DNA of 64,000 nucleotides. Source: Dipteronia dyeriana. Lineage: Eukaryota > Streptophyta > Magnoliopsida > Sapindales > Sapindaceae. Where the stretch lies: positions 22,201,098 to 22,265,097 of the forward strand of contig CM065297.1 of NCBI GenBank assembly GCA_032871835.1, read 5' to 3'. Positions 45,828 to 58,503 of the stretch are shown here, in pieces; the stretch's first letter is position 1, and every line of letters starts with the position of its first letter. Under the pieces are notes generated by a model. The model did not search any database and was not told the origin of the DNA. It saw only the letters and a program-made list of their open reading frames with translations. Position numbers and translations under genes: made by a program.

Positions 45828-48778
45828 GGAACCAACTTCCCATCTTCGACTCTATACTATAGCTCTTGAAGCGCTTGATCGTGGGGATTTTCAACTGGTT
45901 TCCTACATTCGAAGATTATTGGGGGAAAATCCTCACTAATGAACCTCTTTTTTTAGAAGTCGACGTTTCTGAGCTTCACCCTGACGTCCGTTTTAGTTCT
46001 GTCTCCAGTTTTGATTCTGATTCTGATTCATCTAGTTCTGAATCTGTCGTTTCTAATCATAGGGTACCACTTCGATCAAGGATAGGAAAGCACCAAAACA
46101 AAAGCGAAGTCCATAAGCACAACTCGGGCAGCATTCGGATCAGGGAACAGACTGTTGACGAGAATGATGTCGAAGAGGTGTCCAGAGTATCTCGTCTCTC
46201 ATTCTCTGCTGATCGCCCGAGTGGGTTTGATACAGAACCGAACATGGTCGGGACAGATGAGATCGGGAAATATCATGCCCGATTCGACCTGGATAATTCG
46301 GTTACTTTGATTCCAGCGGGTGATAGAGCTGCATGGAATCCTCCCCAGGCATGGTGGCAATATATGGATCAATGCTCTGTTGTGGCGTCACTCTTCCTCT
46401 TCAGCTGTTCATGCCTGGTTTCTGGTTGATGCAGGGATGGCTCCAGCTCAACTGGCCCCGAACAACTACAAGATCTTGATGTGCATATGGCACATGTGGA
46501 GCCGAATGAACTTTTCACCGCCTTCCTCGAGTGAAATCATGAACTTCTTCACGCTGAGGCAGTCTGGTAAGACAGAGACTTATTTCCTCATGTCTAATCT
46601 GTCAAATTGCTGGGTCCCCGAGAGGACAAAGGTGAATTGGGGATTTGATACCTCTGATGACCCCAAAAAGAGAGGTTTTGTATAGGGATTCCCTTCATCC
46701 AACAAGTTCTGGAAGAACAGTTTGTTTTTCACCGGAGGGAATCTCGGTCTTGAAGTCGCTCTCTTTACTAGGAAAACCTGGATAGTGTTGAAAGTTCCCC
46801 ACTTTTTCTGTTCTCCCGAGGTATGAAACAAGAAAAAGCTTAAATTCAGCAATACTGAGCTGACCAGACTTGCTCGGGTAACAGTTCACACCCTGGAGAA
46901 AAGGAGCATAACTTATCTTTTTAATGAGAAAAAGATGATAGAGCTCGGTTTCTTTAGCCAGATTTCGGGCTACAGCAGGCGATGTAAGTGGTCTTTGTAA
47001 CTTTATTTTTTATTTTTTTATTATATATAATTTTTTTTATATTCTGACGTGATTCCTCTTTTTCTTCTAAGTGTATGATATGGACATCGTCTGCGACCTT
47101 CAGGCTCGCCAAGTGAAGTCGATTCTTCAAGCGAGCCGAAAAGAAGTTTCTCGTTAGAGCGAAGATGGTATTGCCCCACCTGAGTCTAACGAGGAACCTG
47201 ACATGGCAGAGGAGCAGGTCCCCGAATATGTCCCCGAGGAAGTCGTTTGGCCGACCGTAGGAAAGTCTAGTGGTCCGAGTGGCCCACCAGATCATACTTA
47301 AGAGTTGTCTGATGACGAGGAGAGGCAAAGTGAGGGTCTTGGTGAAAGGCCTAGTGGATCGAGCTCTTCGATTGTGGTCGTGGACGCCGGTGATAGAGGA
47401 AACAACCCTGAGGGACATGGAAATACAGATCCCAATTTTTTTGAATCTTTTCGGGAGGATGTTCAGGAAGCTCCCTCAGCTGATCTCTGCTTTCATCTCT
47501 CTCGGGTCGAGAAAAAGGAAAGGGATTGTTTCTTTCACTCTCCCTCATAAAGTTCCTCGGGTGATTTCCTTTATCGAATCCAGTGATGAAGAAACCGGAG
47601 CTGAAATTCCCCCGAGCGTTGATGTTGAAGCATCGGCGGGTGTAGAGACTTCAGACCCGATCATGGGATTCCCCCCCACCCCTGAGGTTGAAGTTGCCAG
47701 AGCTGAACCCTCGGGGGCCCTTTCTATCCTTCCCCTCAGGATCTGTTGCAGGCGATGTCATCTGGTCGGGCTTTCATTGGGGATGACTGCTGAAGCTATT
47801 TTTGGGATGGCTCTTTAACGGAGCGTCTTCAGAATGTTTTCAACGACGTATCTTATGTAAGTTATTCCTAACTCTTCAATTGTCTTGTTGGCTCGCCATA
47901 TTTTTAATTAAACTTCTTTGTAGATGGTGGCCGATTTCGCTGAGTTGGTTCAGACGCAACAACATCAAACTGATCGAATAAAGCGTCTGGAAGGTCAGCT
48001 GAAAGAGAGTGAGGATAGCCTTGCTCGGGTCGAATTGGATTATCAGAAAGAAGTTGGCAGTGCCCAAGTATTTGCCGACCACTGTTTTGTGAAGCAGGTG
48101 GAGACCGAGAAGAAAGCTTCTTTGGTAGAGCAGAAGGCAACATCACTTCAAAACTTGTTATCCTCTGCCCAAAAATCAATGCTTAAAGCCGAACAGGAAG
48201 CGGAGCAATCTAAGTCGGCATATGAATAGAAGATCGAAGATTTGGAACACCGGGCTTTGACGGTCGAATCCTTATCCAAAGAGGCCAGGGTAGAACTTGA
48301 AGTCCAAGGGGTATACCGTTTCAAAAGATCCCCTGCCTACGATGCCTTTCTCCTTCAGGAGTTTCAACGAGGGCTAGTTTCAGCTGGCGAGTTCTTTAAG
48401 GTTAAGAATCGGGCAACTGAGAAAGCCCAAATCAACTAGGAGTTGTCGATCAAGAATCACATGGATCAGTCCTTGGAATCTTTTCAGACTCAGATGAAGG
48501 AGTGGAGAGCTTACTGCCGTAGCCGAGGCAAAGAGCCCCATCCCATGTATTTTGAGGTTCCATCCGAGCATTTCCTCTCGACCTTTTACGCCAGTCAAGA
48601 ATCGGTCGTGGAAGGTGTGGTGCCTGATGTCAGACTGATCCCAGGAGATGATTACAGCCAATGGATGGATGATTCAGTTAATACGATCGCTTGGCCTTCC
48701 AATGAAAGTCTGCTCCACGAGTATGAAATGGTTCCCGACCCGAGTATCGGCAAGAGTTCCAAATCCTCACAACCTTGA
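45828..48778 (+). pseudogene. Antisense extra ORF of the gypsy element ('plant transposon protein'-like), three exons
   Basis: Exon 1 is about 45828-46983, intron 1 46984-47071, exon 2 47072-47856, intron 2 47857-47923, exon 3 47924-48778. Both introns have GT-AG ends. Intron 1 joins the frame (phase 1) cleanly; the exon 2 frame is disturbed before its end. Exon 1 has an acidic Ser/Asp-rich part, then 'APNNYKILMCIWHMW' and 'PSSNKFWKNSLFFTGG', which resembles the plant 'putative transposon protein' domain found in the extra genes of Tat elements. Exon 3 encodes a coiled coil (QTDRIKRLEGQLKESEDSLA) and a conserved C-terminal block. Exon 1 has two frameshifts and at least two stops, exon 2 two stops, and exon 3 two TAG codons at expected Gln positions. 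The function is unknown. Confidence 0.8.
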
Positions 48779-49659
48779 TTTTTGTTGAATTTTCATAAAT
48801 TTTTGTAAAGATTCTTTTTGTTTGTGTAACAATTCTTTGTAATAATTCTTTGTAAAGATTAATGAAATCCCGAGTTTAACTAATTCTGAGAACCGAGTGG
48901 TTTTGATCTGCTTTATTGCTCAAGTAATTTCACCATCTTCTTTAACTTGATTATTGTTGCCGAGTATCTTATTAAACTGGCTATTGCAATCTTTATGTCA
49001 AGTATCTTATTAAACTGGCTAATTCTGATGTTCGGGTAACCTCACCGAGTATCTTATTAAACCGGTTGTCACCCGAATATTTTTTAGCGCAAAGTATCTT
49101 ATTAAACTGGCTAGTATTATTAACCGAGTCATTTTAAAACAGACAAGTAGATTTATACTTGGGTTTCATACTTGGTTGCTACCCAAACATTACATCAAGG
49201 TTCACCATGATCATATGTTTTGAGTCCTTACAAATTACCGAGGACGTCTCCCCAGTTTTTCTGTGCAAAGGTTTGCCGAATCGTTAAGCTTTTCGAACCG
49301 CTTAACACAGCTATGCATTTCACCGAAACTTTTTCCGATAGCGTCCCGAGCTTTTCCAGAATCTGGTGCATCGGGTTTGCCTTTTTGCTAAGGTCAATTG
49401 ACCTTGCTCGGTTGGCATGCTCCTTAGAGCTTTCCCGCCCATACGGGAATCAATGGTCCCAAGTATTCTATTTGCATGTTCTCATTATCATGCTTGTCTT
49501 CCATATGTTCTTATTATCATATGCTTTATTTTTCGGAAATCCCGGGTTTGATTTTATTTATAACTGTAAAATCAACAAAGATTTATGTTCTAAAAATATT
49601 TGAACTAACTAAAATTGTCCTGACTAGAAAAGAGAAACAAAAAATAATTTAAGGATAGA
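48779..49659. other. spacer between antisense gene and pol, with short repeats
   Basis: No protein similarity. Between about 48960 and 49115 the phrase GTATCTTATTAAACTGGCT recurs about four times at intervals of 35-50 bp, with small changes. The frames at 49220-49868 are not supported, except that from about 49660 the minus strand is integrase. Confidence 0.6.
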
Positions 49660-50011
49660 AAATATTCAGATATTGGGCATTGCATGGTCGAGGTAAAACC
49701 CTTCCATTGGGTCGTGCAATCCAATATGCTCTATGGCCAGCTATTCCTTCGACTTTGTACGGGTCTTCCCACTTATCAACCAGAGAACCTGCAGCTTTAT
49801 TTTTTATGTTCAATGACACCTTCCTGAGTACCAGGTCTCCTAGTTGGAATTTCCTAACCCGAACATGAGAGTTATAGTGGCGAGCTACTCTTTACTGATA
49901 TGCCATATTTCGTATTCGGGATCTCTCCCTTTTCTCTTCTAGCTTATCTAGACTTTGTAACAGCATATAGACATTCTAATCTTCATCATATAGCCTGACC
50001 TGGGGAGATGC
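49660..50011 (-). pseudogene. gypsy integrase, C-terminal end
   Basis: Minus-strand peptide with 'RVRKFQLGDLVLRKVSLN' and 'GSLVDKWEDPYKVEGIAG'. This is the usual end of plant gypsy integrases, after the DDE core. It continues the peptide broken at 57623, and the join reads 'IPIEMSYASPQVRL'. Stops are present. Confidence 0.85.
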
Positions 50012-52147
50012 TGTTGGAACCCCGTTCACCGGTTACGCAGCGGAATTAGGTTTTAAATTTTTTTATGCAGATCATAATATGTATTTGGGACCAGTGAACT
50101 TGGATCGTAATTATTTTTCAGAACTAATACATACAATATGTATATACAGGAAATTGTAATCAACAAAAATCAGAAGAACATACCAACGTTTGGAGACTCC
50201 TTCACTTTACGTTATGCTCCTGTCTGAACCACTCGATCTTCCTCTCTATCTCCCGGGATTGGTAACTACGTGTGGGCGCATCACGATCTCAGAAACTTGA
50301 ATGGAGGATGTAGAGAAATACTTGAAGAAACTCTTTCTTCTCAATTTGATGTATTGATTTCATGCACACATAAATTGCATCTCATGCAAAATTTATATCA
50401 ACTGATGTGGTTCAATTCTTAAAATCATAATATATATCTAATATATATATTTTTATTTCTCACGCAATTTTTGCTTTGATAACAGATCAAGCATGAAGCA
50501 CCTGATTAAAAATATGCCTTCACATTTTTTTTCCCTTTCTTTTTGCATGTGTATCAGGTAAAAAAAAACAATTTTTTTTTTCAAAAAAACCAAAATCACG
50601 CCTCTGCTCACTTTTATATCACGCCACTACTCCCTTTTATATCAATATATATATATATATATATATATCACTTGTGTGTATCAAGTATCTGCATCCTATG
50701 CAAATTCTTCTTTTGATTAATGTTTTATGTGCACACACCAATTTGCATCCAACACAATCTCTTGTGTTATTGATATATATATCTTTTAATTATATTTTTT
50801 AAATATATATAATATATTAAAAGTGATAATAATAAGTATTTTAAATTGAAACTTAAATTCAAATACATAGATAAATGATTTAGTAAAAATAAAATAATCT
50901 TATTATTTATCTTCCTCTAAATTCATATATCAACTAACACCCTCCAATTAATAGTTAATTAATAATTCATAATTATCGATATAATTAAATAATCTAATTA
51001 TTTAATTAATTTAACTATTAACATTCATTAATTAAATAATCTCATTATTCAATTAATTCCCGAATAAACACATGTCACTTTCGTAACACAACTAATTAGA
51101 CAATCCAATTAATTTACCGTGACCCTTGTTACCTTAATCGATCGGGCTAGCAAGGGGACCTAATGGACCCACAGATTTTGAGCTCCAATAATCCTCGGAA
51201 TAATTAATTAAACTCTTTAATTAATATTCTTTGATTATTAACTCCGGTGTTATTCCACTAAAAACCCGAAGCTGCACTCTCTCAACTGTAGACGCTTTTA
51301 CACAGACCGATACAACTCGGTGTCCATTGGTATAGCTATTACATATGGTGTGATCCTCCACAGTAGTTCATAATTAGAGCTGGGTCATAATATCCGTTAT
51401 ACCCCTCTAATTACATATATCCTTTAAGTACCGTTGATTCTATAATGAACAATAAATCTTATTTCCTTACGGAACTAGGAGAGCGCTCATATTGTCCAAG
51501 CCCCGAATCAACCCTTAAGGGAACTACCATCTACTACTCATAAGAAGGAGTGGATTCCACTATTGTGTACAAACCTTCCCAGCCACAAGTCAAACCGTAA
51601 TCCCAACATACAGAGCATATTGATCGGGAACTGCATCCGACCTCACCCATGGTATATCAAAGACCACGATCTAACCTGAAGGAGTCGATAAGACACTTAG
51701 GATTAAGATCAACCACATATAGCCATCATTAGTTAATATATATGAATCTCATCTGTAAACGGATATTGTTGAGAGATTCATATAGATCATGGCCCAGTCC
51801 TATATGATCACATCATACAAGGTGCCTCCATTCTCATATCTCCATATGAATGGTTCAGAATAGAATCACCGTACATTACGGGATAGACCGCAGCTATAGA
51901 TTAACCACAAATAAAGTACCCAGCTTTATTTTCTATCTATGGATTCTTTAGATTGCACGTCTCTTACTGTATCCATCTATATATGACACTCACATACACA
52001 GTTCGAGATTACATCTGACAATCTTGGATGTTAAATATATGCACAAGTTATAAAATAAACAACACAGCATGAATGAATTGAACTTTTTCTTTTATTTATT
52101 TCATAAATCCATTTACAAATTATATCTTTAGGGCATAAATCCTACCA
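50012..52147 (-). repeat. copia 3' LTR (2136 bp)
   Basis: Plus strand starts TGTTGGAACCCCGTTCACC and ends AATCCTACCA. The minus-strand start has changed from TGTTGG to TGGTAGG. AT-rich, with (TA)n at about 50644-50668. The polypurine tract GCAAGTGGGAGAT adjoins at 52148-52160. Confidence 0.95.
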
Positions 52148-52161
52148 ATCTCCCACTTGCG

Positions 52162-53615
52162 CTAAAGCATGTGAGGCATGTCTCGTAACCCTAGACCATC
52201 TAGGTGACACGAAAACACTTTAGCCGGTAAGATTTTTGTTAATGGATCAACATGATTGTCTTGTGAGGCTATCTTGGTGACAATCACATCTCCTCTTTGC
52301 ACTGTCTCTCTAATGAGATGATACTTTCTCTCTATATGCTTCCCTCCTTTGTGACTTCTTGGTTCTTTAGAATTAGCCACAACACCACTGTTATCACAAT
52401 ATAGTGTGATGAGCCTATCCAGATCTGGAATAATTTCCATATCACTCAAGAACTTACGGAGTCAAACAGCCTTTTTAGCAGCTTCACAAGCGGCTATATA
52501 TTTCGCTTCCATGTTGGAGTCAGAAATGCAAAATTGCTTGATACTTCTCCACACAATGGCTCCACCACCCAGGGTGAATACTGATCCAGACGTGAATTTC
52601 CTAGAATCCCTGTCTGACTAAAAATCAGAATCCGTGTATCCTAACGGGATCAAATCCTATCCAGAATACACTAGCATATAGTCTCCCGTTCTCTGAAGAT
52701 ACTTGAGAATTATCTTGACAGCAACCCAATGATCCAATCCTGGGTTGGACTGCTATCTATTGACTACTCCCACTGCATAGCAGATGTCCAGTCTCGTGTA
52801 TAACATAGCATACATGAGACTACCTACTGCCGATGCATAGGGTACACATCTCATATCCTCAACTTCTTGAGGTGTCTTAGGACACTAATCCTTAGAAAAA
52901 TTAACTCCATGCCTAGAAGGTAAATTACCTTTCTTGGAGTTTTGCATCGAAAATCGCATAAGAATCTTATCGATATATGATACCTGAGATAGTGCTATGT
53001 GTTTGTTCTTACGATTTCTTATAAGCTGGATCCCAAGACCATAACTCGCCTCTCCTAAATCTTTCATTTGGAATTGGCTAGCCAGCCAGCCCTTTACATC
53101 AGACAACACTCCCACATCATTTCCAATTAGTAGGATATATCATCTACGTATAGGACCAAGAAAACTACTTTTTTATCAATGATGCGCTTGTAGACACAAG
53201 GCTCATCGACATTATAGGTTTTGATCACATCATCAAACTTGATGTTCCAAGATCTAGATGCTTGCTTAAGCCCATAAATGGACCTTTGCAGCTTGCAAAC
53301 CTTTTGCTCTTGATCTGGACACACGAATCCCTCTGGTTGCATCATATAGATGCTCTCATCAAGATTGCCATTCAAGAATGCAGTCTTGACGTCCATTTGC
53401 CAAATTTCGTAATCGAAATAAGCAGCAATGGATAAGAGAATCTTAATAGACTTAAACATGGCTACTGGCGAGAATGTCTCTTCATAATCGACCCCCTCTT
53501 TCTGGGTATAACCCTTGGCCACTAGCCTTGCCTTGAAGGTCTTTACCTTCCCGTCTACTCCTCTCTTTCTCTTGTAGATCCATTTACACCCTATGGGTTT
53601 TACCCTATCCGGTAA
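52162..53615 (-). pseudogene. copia RT and RNase H
   Basis: 53639-53127 carries 'GCKWIYKRK', '[20 protein letters not shown]' and 'LYVDD', the RT palm motifs with the catalytic Asp residues intact. A frameshift follows right after YVDD. 53115-52885 continues with 'VKGWLASQFQMKDLGEASYG'. 52620-52162 is RNase H ('YTDSDFQ', 'EAKYIAACEAAKKAV', 'LYCDNSGVVANS', 'KHIERKYHLIRE'). A few stops interrupt it (for example in 'RHGVNFSKD-stop-CPKTPQE'). Confidence 0.92.
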
Positions 53616-53616
53616 G

Positions 53617-53685
53617 TTTCCACTTAGTGTAGTTATCACCAGTTAATATGTCATTTGCGAGAATATGAAGTAAAGCAGAAGACAT
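53617..53685 (-). pseudogene. gag N-terminus fused to RT by deletion
   Basis: The minus-strand ATG at 53685 starts '[19 protein letters not shown]', the beginning of a copia gag protein (…LTGDNY.W). After about 23 codons, homology jumps to RT sequence (…PIGCKWIYK) near 53600-53617. This marks a single deletion removing the rest of gag, protease, integrase and the RT start. Confidence 0.8.
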
Positions 53686-55465
53686 TATTGCTGAAATATA
53701 TAAAACATTCATTCAGTTATTTATTTAAAACAAGTGTGAGTGCTTTGGCATAAATTTAAACATGATGCATGAACATGTTTAATTAACTAGAACTACCCTA
53801 AAACTAGTTGCTATACCACGACAATCCAACATACCACAAAGAAGTGCCGCCTTAGGGTCGGTCAAGTCTTTGCATGTTGGACCGAGACATTCTCAATCAA
53901 ATGATATTCTAGAATAACTCTTATTCTATATCATTCAACCATCGTTTATTTAGTCAGGTTTTTAATTAACAAACTTAATCAAAACCTTCGTGAATGTAAC
54001 CCACCATTTCAGATCTCACGAGTTTAACTCGAGAATTGCCGCCTTAGGGTCGGTCAATCCCGAAATACCTTCAGAAATCCTATCTGTTAAGAAGTCAACA
54101 TTGGTATTGACCTTTGTGGAAACCCTTCTTTGGGAGGACGAAAACAAAGCCGTCACGAGGCCCCACTCGGATCCCACGGTGTTGAACTAATGATGGAGAC
54201 CGCGAGATATATATGTTATATATCCCACTCCCACTCACTTTTTTAAAATTAGGGTTTTCTATTAACCGTTAATGCATCTAGATTCTACATGATTAAAAGA
54301 CTAACTTTAATCAAGTTATCTAACGCATTAACTAATTAGAAACAAATTCTAATTTAACTAATAAATTATTAATGATTTTTAACAATTAAAAATCTAATCT
54401 ATTAGTGAATAATCTAAGTTTTTGTAAACTATTTACTAAGGTCAGATTATTATGTTAGTGTTTACCAAGTTTTAACTATTAAAACTCTAACACTTTATTC
54501 GGTTTATTTATTATTAGGTAATTAATCATATTAATCCTAATTAAAAAAATGACTCTATTAATCTAACTTATTAAAATCTTTAATAACTAGATTAATATTA
54601 ATGAGAATTACCAAGTTTTCTAACCATTAAAAACTAATCTCATTATTCATAGCCATTTATGTATTTACCCATTTTAATCACATTAAAATAAATACATAAA
54701 ATATCAAGCTATGATGCATATATGACATATCAAATATATTTGTGTAGGCACATCTAATTTAAATGACATACGTATGCATGACAATGCTTTTATCATCACA
54801 TAATATAAAGCATACATGAATTGACCGAGTACTGTGGATTATTTAACTTAAAAAATTGGAATCTAAAATTACAAAAAATTTACCAAGGAATTCCCTGGTC
54901 TTCAAGTAATTTCAAATATCTTCCAGTTTCTTAGGGTCACTCCGATTCATCTTATGAATCTGAAAAGGGAAATCTGCACGGAACGCACTAGGCAACACTT
55001 ACCAACGGAACCGTGCGTGAACAGTACCGCATGAACAGTACCCGGTGAACAGTACGGTGACCAGTATGTGAACAGTGCCGATGAACAGTACCTGTGAACA
55101 GTGTGGGGTGACCAGTACGGTCGTGAACAGTAACCGGTGACCAGTGCCGGTCGTGAACAGTACCCCGAAACAGTATCGCTGCCGTGAATAGTACCGTCGT
55201 CGCGCGCGTTTCCAGTTCTTCGTTTACAAGTTACAATTTTTTTAATTCATTTACAATATAATAACAGTAAAATAAATATAATAATAATAATAATAAAATT
55301 ATAGAACCCATAAACCCTAAATCCACAGTACCATAAAAATTTACGATCAACAATGTTTAAATTAAACAATTTAATTATAAAAATTCATACAATCATAAAG
55401 ATGGTGCCTACGCAATTCATACATACAGGAGCATCGAAAACAATTTCCTGTTCCGAAAAATAAAT
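53686..55465 (-). other. leader of the internally deleted copia element
   Basis: Non-coding. It has two exact copies of TGCCGCCTTAGGGTCGGTCA (53845-53864 and 54037-54056), AT-rich DNA from 54230 to 54840, and a GC-richer minisatellite at 55013-55195. The 66-codon plus frame at 53990-54190 is not supported. Confidence 0.65.
55013..55195. repeat. 'gtgaacagtacc' minisatellite
   Basis: About a dozen imperfect copies of a 12-18 bp unit, GTGAACAGTACCG and variants (gtgaccagtgccg, atgaacagtacc), in the leader next to the 5' LTR. Confidence 0.9.
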
Positions 55466-55466
55466 T

Positions 55467-55481
55467 GGCTGTGATACAAAT
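55467..55481 (-). other. decayed initiator-Met primer-binding site
   Basis: The minus strand reads ATTTGTATCACAGCC, two changes from the canonical ATTGGTATCAGAGCC. It lies directly inside the 5' LTR. Confidence 0.8.
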
Positions 55482-57617
55482 TGTTGGAACCCCGTTCACC
55501 GGTTACGTAACGGAATTAGGTTTTAAATTTTTTATACAGATCATAATCTGTATTTGGGACCAGTGAACTTGGATCGTAATTATTTTTCGGAACTAATACA
55601 TACAATATGTATTTATAGGAAATTGTAATCAACAAAAATCAGAAGAACATACCAACGTTTGGAGACTCTTTCATTTTACGTTATGCTCATGTCTGAACCA
55701 CTGGATCTTTCTCGCTATCTCCCGAGATTGGTAACTACGTGTGGGCGCGTCACGATCTCAGGAACTTGAATGGAGGATGTAGAGAAATACTTAAAGAAAC
55801 TTTTTCTTCTCAATTTGGTGTATTGATTTCATGCACACATATATTGCATCTCATGCAAAATTTACATCGACTGATGTGATTCAATTCTTAAAATCAAAAT
55901 ATATATCTAATATATATACTTTTATTTCTCAGGCAATTTTTGTTTTGATAAAAGATCAAGCATGAAGCACCTGATTAAAAATATGCCTTCACATTTTTTT
56001 TTCTTTTCTTTTTGCATGTGTATTAGGTAAAAAAAAAAACAATTTTTTTAAAAAAAAAAAACAAAATCACGCATCTGCTCACTTTTATATCAAATAAAAT
56101 CTATATCATGCACTGCTCACTTATATATATATATATATATATGTATCTAGTATCTGCATCCTATGTAAATTCTTCTTTTGATTAATGTTTTATGTGCACA
56201 CACCAATTTGCATCAAATACAATCTCTTATGTTATTAATTGATATATATATCTTTTAATTATTTTTTTAAAATATATCTAATATAATAAAAGTGATAATA
56301 ATAAGTACTTTAAATTAAAACTTAAATTCAAATACTTAAATAAATGATTTAGTAAAAATAAAATAATCTTATTATTTTATCTTCCCCTAAATCCATATAT
56401 CAACTAACACCCTCCAATTAATAGTTAATTAATAATTCATAATTATCAATATAATTAAATAATCTAATTATTTAATTAATTTAACTATTAACCTTCATTA
56501 ATTAAATAATCTCATTATTCAATTAATTCCCGAATAAACACGTGTCACTTTCGTAACACAACTAATTAGACAATCCAATTAATTTACCGTGACCCTTGTT
56601 ACCTTAATCGATCGGGCTAGTAAGGGGACCTAATGGACCCACAGATTTTGAGCTCCAATAATCCTCAGAATCATTAATTAAACTCTTTAATTAATATTCT
56701 TTGATTATTAACTCCGGTGTTATTCCACTAAAAACCCGAAGCTGCACTCTCTCAACTGTAGACGCTTTTACACAGACCGATACAACTCGGTGTCCATTGA
56801 TATAACTATTACATATGGTGTGATCCTCCACAGTAGTTCATAATTAGAGCTGGGTCATAATATCCGTTATACCCCTCTAATTACATATATCTTTTAAGTA
56901 CCGTTGATTCTATAATGAACAATAAATCTTATTTCCTTACGGAACTATGAGAGCGCTCATATTGTCCAAGCCCCGAATCAACCCTTAAGGGAACTACCAT
57001 CTACTTCTCATAAGAAGGAGTGGATTCCACTACTGTGTACAAACCTTCCCTGCCACAAGTCAAACCGTAATCCCAACATACGGAGCATATTGATCGGGAA
57101 CTGCATCCGACCTCACCCATGGTATATCAAAGACCACGATCTAACTTGAAGGAGTCAATAAGACACTCAGGATTAAGATCACCCACATATAGCCATCATT
57201 AGTTGATATATATGAATCTCATCGGTAAACGGATCTTGTTGAGAGATTCATATAGATCATGGCACAGTCCTATATGATCACATCATACAAGGTGCCTCCA
57301 TTCTCATATCTCCATATGAATGATTCAGGATAGAATCACCGTACATTACGGAATGAACCGCAGCTATAGATTAACCACAAATAAACTACCCTGCTTTATT
57401 TGCTATCTATGGACTCTTTAGATTGCACTTCTCTTACTGTATCCATCCGTATATGACACTTATATACACAGTTCGAGATTACATCTGGTAATCTTGGATG
57501 TTAAATATATGCACAAGTTATAAAATAAACAACACAACATGAATGAATTGAACTTTTTCTTTTATTTATTTCATAAATCCATTTACAAATTACATCTTTA
57601 GGGCATAAACCCCAACA
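55482..57617 (-). repeat. copia 5' LTR (2136 bp)
   Basis: Minus strand starts TGTTGGGGTTTATGCCC and ends GGGGTTCCAACA. Same length as its partner at 50012-52147, with scattered differences concentrated in the AT-rich part near 56030-56290. Confidence 0.95.
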
Positions 57618-58500
57618 GATGCATATGACATTTCTATGGGGATAACAACTTCTGTTCCAAATGCTAAGGTGAATGGAGTCTCTCTTATTAACGTTCTTGT
57701 TGTTGTCCGATACGCCCATAATACTTCGGGAAGCTTTTCAACACAACTTCCTTTCTTGGAATCCAGCTTTACTTTGAGTGTATGCTTGATTATTTTGTTT
57801 ACTGATTCAGGCTGTCCGTTTGTTTGAGGATGGGCAGGTGTGACATAGTTATTGGCAATTTGGTACTCCTTGCACAGCTGTCTGAATTTCTGGTTATCGA
57901 ACTGGGTGCCGTTATCAGTGATAATAGTGTTTGGGACTCCAAACCTGTAGAGTATATTCTTTTTCATGAAATTTGTGGTATTTGCTTCTGTGATATGCAC
58001 TAATGCTTTAGCTTCTGCCCACTTGTGAAATAGTCAACGACTACTATGGCATACTTTGCTCCACCCCCTGTCTCGGCTGGCATTGGGCCGATTAAATCCA
58101 AACCCCACATGGAAAATGGCCATGGGGATGTGAGATTTCTGAGTTGTTCAGGAGGTTATCGGATATCATTAGCGATCCTTTGGTAAGTATTGCAACTCTC
58201 CGAACATCGATGTGAATATGAGAATAAAGTAGGCCAATAATAACCTTGCCTGAGTACCTTGTGTGCTAAACTTTGACCCCCAGTATGGTTTCCTCAAACT
58301 CCTCCATGGATTTCCTATAATATCTGATATACATCCTCTTCTGACACACATCTTTGAAGTGTTCGGAAAAACCCCCTTCTGTATAGTTCTCCTCCAACCA
58401 CCGTGTACATTGTTGATCGATACCTGATATGTTTTGCTTGTAAGAGATCTTCCGGGAGCACACCTTCTTCCAGGAATCTTTTCAGCTGAGTTATCCAACC
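57618..58500 (-). pseudogene. gypsy integrase, zinc-binding and catalytic core
   Basis: 58500-58169 covers the N-terminal zinc-binding part in broken frames. 58000-57623 contains 'RFGVPNTIITDNGTQFDNQK', 'YVTPAHPQTNGQPESVNKII' and 'EVLWAYRTTTRT', the DDE core with its second Asp and the Glu visible. It is cut by the copia element and continues at 50006. Integrase inserts retroelement DNA into the genome. Confidence 0.9.
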
Positions 58501-58503
58501 ATC

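Larger units (their letters stand above)
50007..57622 (-). mobile_element. Internally deleted Ty1/copia element (Angela/Tork-like), TSD GATGC
   Basis: LTRs 50012-52147 and 55482-57617, both 2136 bp and very similar, flanked by GATGC (50007-50011 and 57618-57622). The minus-strand order is 5' LTR, a decayed Met-tRNA primer site, leader with minisatellite, first about 23 codons of gag, then directly the middle of RT, RNase H, polypurine tract, 3' LTR. Most of gag, protease and integrase are missing. It is the youngest layer of the nest, inserted in the gypsy integrase. Confidence 0.95.
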
